Shown one piece after another: positions 24,276 to 39,100 of a stretch of DNA of 64,000 bases. The notes beneath the pieces are model-generated. The model did not search any database. It was not told the DNA's origin and saw only the letters and a list, made by a program, of their open reading frames with translations. A program made the translations under genes and the position numbers. Where the stretch lies: contig CM051034.1 in NCBI GenBank assembly GCA_027627225.1, positions 10,867,761 to 10,931,760 of the forward strand, given 5' to 3'. The DNA comes from Congeria kusceri. Its lineage: Eukaryota; Mollusca; Bivalvia; Myida; Dreissenidae. Positions within the stretch are counted from its first letter, which is position 1. The number at the start of each line of letters is the position of its first letter.

Positions 24276-26754
24276 ATTGTACATTAGTGAAACGTTCAAC
24301 GTGCAATTTTTGGGGGACATTTTTGAACGCATTGTCACTAATGTACGTTTAATATTGTGGATAAACGGACATATATAAATAATTGGAAGAATACGAAACG
24401 TTGTATGATTTTAAGAACAATTGTGTTGATGTATTGTCATTATTCAGAAAAGTGGTATGTAATGTGCTTCAAACTTTACTAGCTGTGTAAGTTACAATAA
24501 TTGAAAAACAGCACCACTGTAATCGAAAATGTAATTTGAAGTACTGTTAACAGCTGAAAACATGTCTGCCGTTTGAAAAGTGTTATTTCAAATATATTTA
24601 TATAATATATCAGATATAATATGTACATTATTGTATGAACTAATGTACATCGAATTAATTTAAATAATAACATACTGTGATAAATAATTTGGTGTCGTTG
24701 AGTCCTTTTGCAGTGTCGAATTATTAATTTTAATGTGTGCATATTTTATATATTGTGTGTACTTTGATAGTTTTGTGTTTCGAAGTTTTCTTTGTAAAAT
24801 TGATCAATATTATGTATAATTATGAACGGAAATAATAGGTGAGAGGAATTACAATGACATGTCTCAAAATATCGTATTCGTTATTGCATTTAATTATGTA
24901 ATGCTTCTGTTGTGCTTTATTTACTATTGTAATAATTAAGGAGGTTAATGTGTTACTGTGATGGATTACGTAAACAAACCCTTGATTTTGTTATTTTGCC
25001 TTTCAGTATTTGAATTTATGTCGCTTCTTGTTAATAAAAAAATAAAAGTGGTATTTGGCACATGTATTTGTTTAAACTACCTGCTAAAAGCCAACATAAC
25101 AAGCAATTGATCGTTAACTGAAGTTTCGAAGTTTAAATATATATTTTTTAATTTTAGTGTAGTTCTTAGCTCGACTATTCGAAGGGCTTTCCTACTCGCC
25201 CCATTTTCTGATTAAAGTTTTTGTCCCAAAGTCTTAGAATTTCTAAACTATATAAGGTATTCACTTAAAATTGGGAATAAATTGATTAAATAATAACCAT
25301 AACTCAGATTCGTATTTCAACAAATGTATGCCCCTTCCACTTTCCAAAACATGTACCAACTGAAATACATGTACTTCAAATAGTCGAGGGCTCTGTCCTC
25401 TGATAGCTCTTGTTTTATCTGTTGCAGTTGATATTTGAAGCTATATTAATTACAGTTGGGCATTGCTTTTTAATGATTTACAATTGCTTGCGTAAAAAAA
25501 AAAAAAAAATGTTTTGGAGCGGTCAGTTTTAAGTAGACTGATTACCGATGCAGTCTAAAATTGTCAATACCCTCAGTTTTCACAGCATTCATATTGTTCA
25601 ACACCGTCAAACATCGACTCCGACACATGTTATTGCCATTTCATTGTATGGTGTTTATGCAGCTCTACAAATCAGATTGTTTTCTTCTTTTGTTTTGTTA
25701 CAGTCCGTACAATTTACAAGGTGCATATATATTACCAGTAGTTGGTAATAATGCATCGTAAGTGATTTCTATTACGCCTTTATATCCGTGGTGTATATGT
25801 GTACGTAGTAAAATGTCTGGCATGTTTTTGTAGAAAACATTTCAATATTTTCGTAAAGTAATATTTTTTACTTAAATAACTTTCAACTTTTTAAGTTCGT
25901 TTGTAAGCACGAACTAAGGTGTTTTTTCGTTCAACATATACGTATTATGGAAGATACACAAAAACTGCTCAAAGATCCAGATTGTAAAATCGAATTGTAT
26001 GCTAACATGCAGATTAAAACGCGTCATTTGTGGTTCACATAATGTTCACATTCAATACAATACATACAATACGCAAACGGCGCCGAGTCGAATATTCAAA
26101 CAAGTTCGATGCATGCCTTGGTTGTTAGGTACACAAAGAATTCTACCGTCTGAGGTTAAATCTTATGTACATTGATCTTCGTCAGGAAATAAGTTTCGGG
26201 ATGTTTTGTTCAAGAAAATACTGTATTTACTTGCTACCATAATTGTATATTTTCATGTTAGCATAATCGCAAATCAGGTGACGGTTACACCGTATACGTA
26301 CGGCAAAGTTTACCTAAGTAATAATCTAGTGATCCGGCATGTAGACATTACATTTTTAGAGTAATACTTTGTATTACCACTGTGTACACACCGGTCAAAG
26401 CTGACCTGTGTACGTTTGCTGAACGTATTTCGGGTTATTAAACTACTTTCTTAATTGTTCAGTACTCATAGTCCGAGATATTAAACCCTAAGCTACTTTT
26501 GTTGAAAAATACCCCTGGCTATTTTTGTCGAAAGTAGATCGCAGTCCCTCCTCAGTGAATCAGTTAACGGCTATGCAACGCCCGATGCCTGTCTGTCAGT
26601 GCGTTCGTCCGTCTGTGCGGGGTCTTGTCCGCTCTTTATCTTTTAACCGCTTTGCAAAAGGAATTCAATGTAAAATGTCAGTAGTGTATTCACTGTATCA
26701 GTCCTTACGGATTTCGCGCACTAACTAATGGTCCGTACGTCTGGCCGTCTGTCC
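24276..26754. other. RLR-B downstream spacer
   Basis: AT-rich and without a recognisable gene. A candidate poly(A) signal AATAAA lies at 25033-25038. From about 25725 to 26500 the sequence is homologous to 44490-45140, the region upstream of RLR-D, so it marks the start of the RLR-C/RLR-D promoter-side duplication. Short open frames here look random. Confidence 0.5.
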
Positions 26755-27140
26755 ATTTGCATACACAAACAATATAAATATCTGTATACAAAATAAATCC
26801 CTGTCCGTTATTGATAACTTGTAATTGACAAAATTAGCTCGGATATTTAAAATTAGTATTCATTATATTAATAACTGTATATAAATCATTAAATCCCTGG
26901 CCATTTTGTATCATCTTTGTCCGGACAAAACTAGCTTGGGCAATTAAAATCATAATTTCATTGTAATATTAGAATATATAAATACATGTATCTATGAAAA
27001 AACGCCCACTTTTAATCATGCAAAAGCGAAAAACTAGATCGGACATTTAACATAAGCATTCATATTTCTACAAAAACATTAAATCCCTGGCCGTTTTTTT
27101 TTTCACATTTTCTCGACAAAACAAGCTCGGATAATAATGT
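26755..27140. repeat. Short tandem array, diverged units of roughly 95-130 bp
   Basis: Three or so units share AAATCCCTG(T/G)CC (near 26798, 26891, 27086) and a following ACAAAA(C/T)TAGCTCGG-like string. The region upstream of RLR-D does not show the array. Confidence 0.5.
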
Positions 27141-27418
27141 ACTGCTCCCATTCATCATGTTTGTTTTGTAATTTGAAAATAAAAAATAAACATTACTAAT
27201 TTATTTAACAACTTTTCTGATTAAATACATTTCTGCGCGAAATGTACTTGTAACACAACTAGTTTGGACTCCAAAATTGCCATTTCGGCAAACGAAGTAT
27301 ATTTTTTAATGCTTCCCACGCAGGCTCTCAGGTTTGTTCAATGACAACGTGCGGGAAAAAGGAAAACGCATATGCCTGTAAGGAGGTCATACAACCTATA
27401 GTATTTGTTTGTTTCCAG

Positions 27419-27442
27419 ATTTAAGACCGCAATAATAAAAAG
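27419..27442 (+). other. Candidate 5'-UTR micro-exon of RLR-C
   Basis: A 24-base segment flanked by TGTTTCCAG and GTAAGAG. The equivalent 25-base segment upstream of RLR-D (45584-45608) keeps both splice signals although its interior differs, which suggests selection on splicing. It contains stop codons in relevant frames, so it would be non-coding. Confidence 0.35.
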
Positions 27443-27668
27443 GTAAGAGTTTTAATACTCAATCACATTTTAAAATAAATAACATTCCCTACTGCAAATT
27501 ATAACAATGAATCATTGTCAATTACATGTAAATAAATATGTTCAATCGCATATAAGCATTGTTTTTAAACTTCGAACATTAAAATAACGAATATGCAGCA
27601 TATTGAACTTCAATATCAATATCCAAATGAAAGCATGTGGCCTTTATCCATTTCTCGAATGATATAGG

Positions 27669-29738
27669 TTACGCATGCGCAAATAAATTCCTTCATTGTT
27701 ACATATAAAATATTCAATGTTTGATCTCAATTTTCACCATGACCAAGCGACTTCCCAATATATCACCATACATTGTTGGAAAGATAAGGCCATAACTTTT
27801 TGAAAAATCAGCATGTCAAAAATGTATATACGTTGTAACTCAAAATATTTACCTTAGAATAAACACACCGGTTTTAGAAAGGCATGGAGGCTGCCATTTT
27901 GTGCATGAATACATGGGCCAAAAGTTATGAAGCTGGGAACCATTTAAGATAAAGTAGTGCCTAAAACTGTCTTTTTTATTATTTCCTACATATATATATA
28001 TAAATTGATACCAAAACATATCATTTAAACTGTATTTTAAAAATCATATGCATTATACACTGAACCCTATGTGTTTATTATCTAAGTGACAGCATGTAAC
28101 CCTGAGGATGTGACTTCCGTTTTGGTGTAATTTGACCTATAGGCCTTTCCCAAAACTAGGTGATCTCCCTTGAAAATTACCTCCCATTATTGCGAATTCA
28201 CATCCGCAAATTTGAAATCCGACTTTGGGCGACTTTTATCCTAGCTTGCCATATACAGTATTATAGCTTTAAGAACTTCTAATGGAAATTTTTAAAACCA
28301 TATGTTTTTTATTAAATATTATAAAAAAAATCATAGAGGACATATGTTACAAAAATGAATTATTATAACTAAATGTAGTATCGTTTTAAACGCATTACTA
28401 AGGCCACATGTCCGTATTACATGTAATCGGACAAAAATGTAGTCTCCTTGCCTCGTCTTAAACGGTTGTTTTCCATACATAAATACCGCGATTTAACACC
28501 TGTTCTCTCAATGGAATCTTAGTTATCTGTCTGAAGAGGGGGTCATAAAAATACCAAAGCCACAAACCGCGGGGATCTTATCAAATTGCCCTCATAACAA
28601 TACCGCTAATCCGATGCAATTGCGTAATGCATTGATAATAAAGATCTACATGCAGAGACAACTAACATGTCACACTTCGTCTCCATTTTTTGCGTCTCAA
28701 ATTAAAGTTTATCTCACATTTTAAAATGTTGTTGTCTCCGTTGTTGTTTTTTGCCCCCTTATTGAACAGAACAGAATTAAAAGCATTAAACACTTTTTAA
28801 AATTAATAAATTGGTTTAAATTAAAGAGTGAAATAATATAGCACAGCATTTAATTTTAAATTATGAAGAATTGCAAGGTGGTGTACAGTTAAGAGCTCAT
28901 CGTGTGTTGTTTGTTCAAAAACATACGGAAATCAGCTGCTACGAGAATAAAATTGTGTTTGTTTCACAGGATTCCGACAGAAATGAAGAAATAATCTCTT
29001 TAATACAACATCAATTATAACATTTAGTGAGGAGTGACAACATCTTTAGTTATTGTAATATTGTGTTAACGGTAATTAAAAAGACAGTTGTTTTGTTACA
29101 TTAAATTTCAATATTATAACGAAGCATGTTCAAGCACCTTATAATATTTAGCACACAACAAGAATATCTGCAACGGAAAGGTAAAGTTAAAAACAAATGT
29201 GTATGGAACTTAAATAACAAGTTGCAGTCAAAAACATTGGAATTACGCTCAAACATTTTGTGATGATACCTAATTTTAGTCGCCAGAAGAATGTAAGTTT
29301 AGAGTTACTTAGCAAAATCATTTTACTAAAAACAGCTTGATTTACTTATTTATGCAAATGTAAGACAGGATGAAGGCATAGGTTGTTTAGAAACTGAAAT
29401 TGCTATTTTTGTGTTTTATTGCATAATAACAGTTAAACGCACTGTGTAGTTTGTTTGTCAATCTTCAAACAGTAGACAATATTGGTAAAAATTAAAATAA
29501 TAATTAAATTAAATTGATAAATATAGTACATTATGTATATAAAATTCGTATTTTGATATTTGTAAATTCATTTTTACGATATCAACACAATGTTAAGATT
29601 GAAAATTAAATGTATAGTATGTTTTCCGGTAAATATGAATACGCTTATCCCGCCTTATAATCAATAAAAGTCGCCGGAAGTGAACAGGGGACATCACTCG
29701 TGATTACCCAAGGGAGTAAACTAGTTTTGGGAAAGGCC
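27669..29738. mobile_element. Insertion absent upstream of RLR-D, with internal 21-bp inverted repeats
   Basis: Alignment with 45880-45910 shows an empty site: TGATAT joined directly to TAACCATT. The inserted 2 kb is bounded by TAT on both sides. Inside, a perfect 21-bp inverted repeat beginning ATAGGCCTTTCCCAAAACTA lies at 28139-28159 and 29721-29741. This suggests a 1.6-kb TIR element, perhaps next to a second element at 27669-28138. No transposase frame is evident and the superfamily is unassigned. Confidence 0.6.
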
Positions 29739-30130
29739 TATTAACCATTACTTAATCATTTAGAATCATGCTGACCTTTCGTTTGTGTTACACAGATACG
29801 TCCCCAGCTATTTTAAAACAAAGTTATGTTATGATTGAAATGTACGCTTTTATAGTTCCCATACTATGTTGATTGGGCTTAACAATGGACTCAAACCTAT
29901 CATGTTACCATGGAGACCAATTATGCATTTCAATGTTTATTTGCCTAGCAATTTGACCCATTTATGTCTTGCAATGGTACCCATTTGTACCTTACAAGTT
30001 CACACATATCATTCTACTTTCATGACTTATAAACATAACAATATAAACTCACACCGACAATATTGACACTGGCATTCATCACTACTGTCCAAGTAAAGTT
30101 TTTATTATAAATTTGTTTACTCTTATACAG

Positions 30131-33100
30131 ATCCTGTAGATGCTGAGACCGAAAACGATTCTAACTCTCCGCAAGAAACACTGAGTGATAAAGATTGCTA
30201 AGGTGCGTGTTTAAAAAATGCTAAAAGGTAAAGAAAAAAACAAGAACATCATTAATTGCTAATATATTACAATATATCCCATGTATAGTGTTATTACAAT
30301 GTGAAATAAAATAACGCATTATATCAATGTTAGACTTAATATAGATATTATTATTTGTTACATATTATGCACATGTAATCGAGGAGTTGCTATCGACATA
30401 ACTCATATAATGAATCAAATACTTCAGGTTTCACATCTTGATTTCTATAAACACAATCAACAATAAATGAAAATAAATATTTATGCATGATACATAAGTA
30501 GTACATGTATCAAAATATGTCCCTTCTAAAAGGTATGAGATACATTGTGTTTGACGTTTACACTTATATGACACACTATTCAGTGTCATTTTATCACCGG
30601 TGTAAAAAACTGAATACTCTAGTATATTTTGTTACTAAGCATACACTTAGGTCCAATTGAATGTTCATATAATAGCGATAAAATGACCTGTTTTTAACAA
30701 AACGTGGATCGAACATATATATGTCATCTTACATGTATTTCCAAGCCGCGACACATAAACAATCATGTTATTTCCACAGACCAAGATGATCTCATTAAAC
30801 AACGTCTTGAGTGGTGGCGACAGGCAATTGTCCGGTGTATCAGGACGCCCGAGTTGGCGTCAAGACTCGCACAATATGATGTGTTTGATGCTGGTGTGAA
30901 GTCTGTGTTGATATCTATATATCTATATATTTCCTTGATTTTTGTAAACTGATAACCTTGTTATTCTGAAGTGAAATAACATACATGTAATCAAGTTAGC
31001 CAATTTTGTTTTGTCATTACACAATGTATAACGATAATTTTTACTATACGTGTACTATTCACTTTTTAATTTAACCACGATGGTGCTACTCATCGTTAGC
31101 CTAATCTCCGAAAGTTCAGTTGTTTATTCACAGACGAAAAGTCCCGCCTTGTCAACCTTTACCAGCAGAAAGCCCCGGATGTCGCAAGTAATGAGTTGAT
31201 TGATATTCTTATCAATAAGAATCGTTCAGAGAAGTTGCAAGACTTTATAAAAGCGTTAGAAATGGAAGGTAAACAGTGAATTGGCTAGAATACTGGTTGT
31301 CATTTAAATTAGCTGATAACGACTTAAAGGAAGTTATATATTTTTAAATAGTTTCTGAATTCCATTATATTATTGAATTAATGAATATACTATTTTATAA
31401 ACGTTTAATAAGAAAAAGTATCGTTCAGTTAATTATTGTTGTGCGAAAACAATAATAACATTTATTATATTCAAAGAATCATATTCGTAGTTTCATGTCA
31501 GGGATATTTTATTGCTATTATATTCACTTTATTTGTTAATTGTCATTTAAAATAAAACAAAACAGGAATATAAAATTAAATTATATTAAAATAAATTCAA
31601 GAATTTGAGTTCGTCAAATCGCGCCTAATACTGAGCCAAATGGAAACTTCAGAAGAACGCGAGCATGGGAGAAAGCTCGTGCAATTGTTCGGGCCTGAGC
31701 TGGAACAAGACATTGATCCAATTCCGCTACTGAGTTATCTTAAATCCCATAAGGTTCTGAAAGGTAACCTTACATTTTGAATTCAATTTACTCTACATGT
31801 TTCTAATCTAAAGTGATGTAATGTTTTCTTAATGCTGCTCTAATATATTTCCACTGACAAAGTGGATATTATCTGTGTGGACTGGAATCTTTATGGTAAG
31901 CTACTAAGTACAAAATTGAATAATAACACTTATTGTTCTCATGATATCGATGTATTATCATTGTTATTTATTTTCCTTTATTTGATACTGAACAGATTAT
32001 AATGACAGTCTACGCAATTTGTTTCAAAATGTACTATCCTGTACATTGAAACTGCTGACAACTTTACAATGGTGTGTTCGTTGCAGACGTAGACGCAGAT
32101 GGAATCACAATCTTACACTTAACAAGTCAAAGGTGTTAGGATGATGTATCTGTTAGACCGAGTGCAGTGCTATTTGAAGCCTAGTGACTGGTGAAACCAC
32201 CTTCTTTATGCACTGTGGAAAAACGGTCATGAGCAGCGAGTTAAACAATTGGAACCTGGCTATGAACCCTCTTATCATATTGATGGAAATGCAAGTAAGT
32301 CTGGAGATAATAGAAGAGCTTTAATTCACTTAAAGGACGATAATGATTGATTTAAAATAAATGAATAAATCAGAAATGTGTGTTCTTAGTAAAGGTTAGG
32401 TGCATTTATATGAACTACATGTACATGTATTTGTTTGGGTGTTCTCTGGGATAAAGTAATCCTAAGCATGTGTATATCGAGACGCTATGTTATTCACGTG
32501 TTCTGTTTTGCTATTATTATGATAAATTAGGAGTACGAAATTAACGTCCTGTAGATAAAAACATTCAACGTACCATTAAAACTTCATGTAAAACAAGAAA
32601 ATTGTGTACTTCTTCAAACCTTTATACGTATGACCTATTCATGAAAATGTAATTTTTACAATAATTTTTTGAATCTTAATGGAATGTTTATTTTTACTTG
32701 AATTAAGAATATGCTAACTCTTAAAGTTAAACATGCAGTTTATTGTACGATGCATTAATTTAAGGTACTTCGTCATATCAATCCGGCGGGCCAGACACAG
32801 AAATGGAGTATGAAATGACAGGTACATGCTTATATCTTCAATTAGTTATCATATCAATATTTAAACGACAACATAAATTATATAATGGATCGACGTTGTT
32901 TCCAATAGCAGCTTTTTGAAGTATAAACATAACCATTTTAAATTTGTGTTGTTTTCTTTTCAAAGTCCCAGTCTTTAGCTGAATCTAATCGTGCCTTATT
33001 ATTTGCTAAATCTGTTACCATAATATGATCTAGTTGGTGTTTTCAGGACTTATTAGATCATTGCTAAATGTAGTAACTATTAGATCGCTTCAACAAAAAT

Positions 33101-36100
33101 CACAAAAATGTGCGAATTCTAACTTACATCTATCTTCCGCATTTATTTGCTCTAAGATCACGTAGATGCCGAACCTGACAACGACTTGAGTGTTTCCCCG
33201 GTACCCGCTACTGATTCATTAGAAACGTTTGAAGGCAATGATGCAATATCAACAGGACAATTAAATAGGGACAGGACCACGAGCGCTGATGAAAGAACGG
33301 AATTGGAAGGCTTTAACTCAGACAAACTAACCAACGAGCCAAAACCAGCTAAAGATTCATTAGAAACGTTGAAAAAGAATGAAGCATCAACAACAAGGCA
33401 ATTGAAGCGAGACAGGACCAAGAGCGCTGATGACATGAAAACATTAGAAGTCTTAAAATCTGACAAAGAAAGCACAATGCCAAAACGAATGAAATATGTC
33501 GATAAAGTGGGTGGGTGTTATTGATTGGAAGAAGGTTTAAGTACATGTATATTGTACATATTTATGCAATTTCTGTATTCTTAATTTTGCCGCCAAACCC
33601 TTAATAAAGGATACTTTTTCCTCCTCCTCCATATTAATGTCTTAAAGTTACCCCTCCACCACTTTAGCTATCGCAAATTTCGTTTTCGCGAAGTTGAATG
33701 ATGTATTTGTTCTACTCAAGCAATATTGCATAACCCAGCTTTCGTTATTGGCAGAATGGATGTCTTTCAAAATCATAGCTAGCTAACGTCAGTGTCTTGA
33801 CACCGTAAAATATTACGGCTACCCTAACGGCGGTGCTAAAAATCACTACACGTACTTGCATATTGTGATTCCTTCTTAAGTTTACTATTTTATCTTCTAG
33901 AATAAATATTTAAGGAATTTACTAATAAAGTAGCTTGAACACATTCTAACAAAGTGCAAAAATGTCAATACCATGAACATAATTTAAATGGAAATTGTTT
34001 CGATATATAAGATATAATATTCCTAATTTATGTAAAAAATATATGAGCATTAGATCTACATTTATATTTTCCAGCATACGATCCTGATACATGTAAAGAT
34101 TCCGACGAAATCAATGAATGGTCATCAGGAAATGAAGGAAGCGACATCGATGATGATGAACAACGAGGTTTATAGCTACTCTTATGGCTTATCAATTATG
34201 CAAAACAAGTTTTAAAAAGCGTGTTTTAAAAAATTATAAACTTTTTCGGTGACGTTCTATGTGTTGATTATCATGGGCAAATATTTTTTGTCCCCATCAT
34301 CCAACCTCAAATTGACCTTGACCTTGACCTTGTTTGGAATCATTCAAATGGGCTATTTATTGCTTAACTAGATTTTACCGTTTTGTCTAGCACCAGCATC
34401 GCTTACTACACACTTGAATACTTACTCAGTTTTTACTTATGACCATTCCTAATCCACTCATATCACCCAACCTCACATTGACCTTGATCTTTACCTAATT
34501 TGGAATAATTCAAAAGGGCTTTTCAGCACCAACCGGGGGTATCTAAGTTTATTGACTACAACGTCTTATTTTTATTGGAAGTATACAGTTTAAGGACATT
34601 TATTTCAATCAGAATTTTTTTCTGCAAGTATTTGCTTCTATTTCAATAGAAACATCACCCAAACGGACCTACGAGCCTCGGGGATTATCTGCTGGAACTG
34701 GCAGAGAACGCTCTGGGTGGTCGTAACACAATCATCTGCGCTGAAACTGGAACGAGGAAGACCTGGGTAGCGCTCTATGTGATCGACAAACATCTGTCAC
34801 AGGCGCCTAAAGTTAAATAATTTAAACACACTTTACAGTGCTCTTTCTTGTTTATTTCTCTTACTATAAGACAAACGCTCGCATCTACGCACGGCCATTT
34901 CTAATTGCTAAACTTTTCTAAACCAAACGACGGATAAGTCATGTACTGATTAATTAAGTAATTTCATTACAAATCGATGTTTCTTATTATTTAAATGCCA
35001 ATAACATGTTTGTTTTTTTGTTTCATGACGTTGACAGGTACCCGAAAAGTAGCGTTTATGGCGAGGATGGTTGTCCTGATTAAACAACAATGAAACAGGC
35101 TCAAAAAATTTCTTCCTCATTACAAAGTAAGTGCTATAACCATATTATATATTTTTCTTGTGGTTAGAAGTCATTCGATGCTCAAAACCAAATTCTAATA
35201 AAATCTGAAAGTGTATTCCCGTTATTAAAAATAATAATGCAGCACCAGTTGTTCATGATATAATATACATACTTTTTCATAGACAAAACTTATTAATGCA
35301 GACACTGATGATTCAAGAATGGTTGATGCCTTCATCGCAACGAACGACATCATATGTTTCACACCACAAATATTACTTAACAATCTTGGAAGCGGTAACG
35401 TCTCCAGTCTTTCAAAATTCTCTCTCATTGTATTCGACGAATGTCACCATACGAAAGGAGACGATCCTTACGCAAATCTTGCGAGAAAATATTTAATAGA
35501 AAAAGATGAAGGACAAAAGGAACTCCCACAGGTTTGTCAGCATTTCATGACAATTTAAGTCGAATGTTAAACACGTTACAACACACTCAATGTTACATTT
35601 GCATGTTCAAAGATAACACAAGTTATTCTGTATGTGTTAGTTCATTGTTAATTAATAGTATTAATGAAAAATACATTGATAATTGGTTTCTATATCCTTT
35701 ATCGATTCATCAACATATAAACATACTAAAACTCTATATGTTCTTGTTCAAAATGCATTTGCAGAATATTGGGCTAACGGCCACTATAGGAGTTGGTAGT
35801 TCCAGGACGGTGGAAGCAGCTGTCGACCACATTCTGAGAGTGTGTGCATCTCTGGATGTGAGGCCGCCGCTTTCTATCGTAGAAAGATGCAGAGAGAGTT
35901 ACAAGAAATGGGTGAACACGCCGGAGGAGGGTATGTTGAATTAACTTGAAATACATAGCACACCAAATAAACAAATCTGTTGCGCCAGTATATATGAAAC
36001 GAAATAAAAAATATGCAAACATCTGTGGCCACATGTTGTATGTATTTACGCACTTGTTGTCTACGTGTGTTAATATTATAATGTATGTGAATATAATACA

Positions 36101-39100
36101 ATCATGAGAATCATATACAATGAATATTTCATGAGTATCAAATGTTTAAGCATAGGTATGTCATTTACCATTATTATTTGATGACGTTTTTTGGTTTGGT
36201 CGTATTGGTTGTTTTATTAATAGATCTCTTGTTTCAGGAACAATCAAGATCATTGTGAAGGATCCTAACCCGTGCAAGGATATTCTGTTGGCCGCAATGG
36301 ACGATTCAGAAATGCTTCTCAAAAGCATGCAACGTTAATCATAATTTTTTTTTTCGTATTATGAAAACTAGTTTTAGACATTTATTGCTTATTTTCTTAC
36401 ACACTAAACACGTTTTCTTGAACAGTCTTTGCAAATTTTGACTTGTAGTTGCTGTTGTTACTGAACGGATAGATGCGATTTAATTGGCAATGTCATGCTT
36501 ACTAAGAAAGTGATGATGTCATTCTTGTCGGGGAAAAAAAGACTGTTAATCGGAGATTGCAATGAGTATATGTTACTATAAGACTAGTGAAGTCCGTCAA
36601 TTCCAGCAATAATTTATAAGAATATGGTATTGTTGTTTTTTCTGTTCCTTAAATAATGTATAACACTAATGATAAACACAACTGCAGTCAAGAAATAGTG
36701 TACTGTAATTTGTAGTTCTACATATTAACTCCATTTTAATATTTCATTAAATTTAATATTTCAATATTTCATGAAGAAACACTAGCAAATAATCAATAAA
36801 ATATAGAGAAAATATTTATCATAGAGATGATGTACTGCCAACCGGACATGATCGACTTGCTGTACAAGCGCCCCGCTGAAAGGGATACCCAGGCCTATAA
36901 CAACTAGACAGTGGACATTGAAAAGTGCGCCCAACATAACGTAACTGATCATCAGATATCACGTGATATCAGTGCGTGCGCAGTGTATTTAAATGTAGGT
37001 ATATACATTTACTATTTAGTATTTTTTTTTATAAATTAACAGTTAGGTTGTTTCTTTTTAACATAATGTTTTATAATGAATAAATACTTGATGTTGTTTT
37101 TTTTCTCTAAATTATTAAATGGGTTCGCAGCCCAATTTGTACAAATCCCAATAGAAATCCATATTAAAATTCATATTGAAAGCTTAAAAAAGCCAAGCTG
37201 TGCTTTGCGCCCAAGAGGTAATCAGTGTATTTTAGTAAACGTAGATATGCGCAGTAAACATCAATAAACAAGAAACAATAATAGTAATCGACATTATATT
37301 GGTTAAATTAAATATATGACATCGATTCTATAGTTTTTATGTCATTTTATTTAATGGTATATGTTTACCGAGAAGTTTTTTTGTAATCTACACTTGTTAA
37401 TTGTGTAAGATGGAGATTTTTAGTTTTGGTATTATCCAACCACTTGTTCAACACATTTTGAGACAAATCCTCTAATCATTATCAATCCTAAAGTATAATT
37501 CAATGCTTTGGGTTGAGGGGTAGTGAAGAGTTTAAGAATAACGGCATGGTACATGCACATGTTTATTGAGATCCATAAATTCAAATGTAATCAAACAACT
37601 TGAATGTATTGTAGAAGTAAAACAAAAAGGATCAATATATACTATTCTTACAGGTTTATAACTCTGCAATCGAAGTCAGTAATCTCCTTCAAATCGCTCA
37701 AGTAGCACGATGCTGATAAGCATCGTCGCGAAGCGGAGGGCCAGCAGATACATACCGAAATGGAAAAGAAGTTGTTTGAAAAATGCATAGGTGAAGTTGT
37801 TCTTTGTTATTATTTATTGTAATCAAATCATTTAAAATCATTTAAATTGTGTTCATATATTTCAAGGTGTATTTTTTCTCCACCTGAGCCATAAAATGTG
37901 CTACAGCAAAACCTATTTAGTCTAATATTTATATCAAACTAGGTATACATAAATTAGAGAAGAACCGTTCAGCCAAAACATTTTACTGTAAAATAACCGT
38001 TATATGTGTATATGACGAATTCCTTACCCCAATAGAACTATGTATTTCATTATTTTGTTTCAGATGTACACACGCAACTAGAAGAATTGAGAAATGACAA
38101 AGATGCCGAAAATCCAAGCGTTCAGATAGTCAGCGTCAGCTTCAGAAAATGATACTAGAAAAAGGAGACAACTCACGAGCGATTGTCTTTGTAAAGGCCC
38201 GAGCGACGTACCGCGCGCTAGCAGAATTTTTAGATAAAGATCTTGAGAAGATCATAGTTAAAGCCAGTCCATTATATGAACAGCAAAGCAAGGGAGCGGA
38301 TGAATGTAGACGTTTTACATTAAAATTACAGAGAAAATGAATTAGACTGAAAACAGATATGGGCTGCATCGTTCACTATCTTAGCGGATCATTAAATATA
38401 CATTAAATATACATATAAACATTTTTATGACCCAAACATCAATGATCGGGGGGGGGGGGCATACAGAGTTTGAGTTTACCCTGTCCGTGGGTACGTACGT
38501 ATATACGTGTGTACATGTGTACGTATGTGCGTGTGTACTTATGTACGTATGTTCAGATTATTGACCGGACAATAACTTTGAACAGCATTGGAGGATTTCC
38601 AAATAACTTGGCAGAAATGTTAAGCATAATGAGACGGTGTGTCGCGCGCAAGAACCAGGTCCCTAGGTTCGAGGCCAAAGTCAGACTAAAGGTCAAAGGT
38701 CAAATATAAGAATTTAAGCCATAGACCCTGCCCGGAGCATAATTTTGTCCAGCGATAAAGGATTTTTTTGGCAGAAGTGCAAAACATGTTGAGACGGTTT
38801 GTCGCGCGAAACTACCATGTTCCTAGGTCCAAGGTCAAGGTCACACTTAAAGGTCAACGGTCAAATAAAAAAATTTAAGCCTTAGGCCCGCCCAAAGCAT
38901 AGTTTTGTCCAGCATGGAAGGAATTTCAAATAACCTGGCACAAATGTAAAGCATGGTAATACGGTGTGTCGCGCGCAAGAACCAGGTCTATGGATCCAAG
39001 GTCAAGGTCACACGTAAAGGTCAAATATAAGAATGTAAGCCATAGACCTTTCTGGAGCATAATTTTGCTCCAGCGTAAAAGGAATTTCAAATAACTTGGC

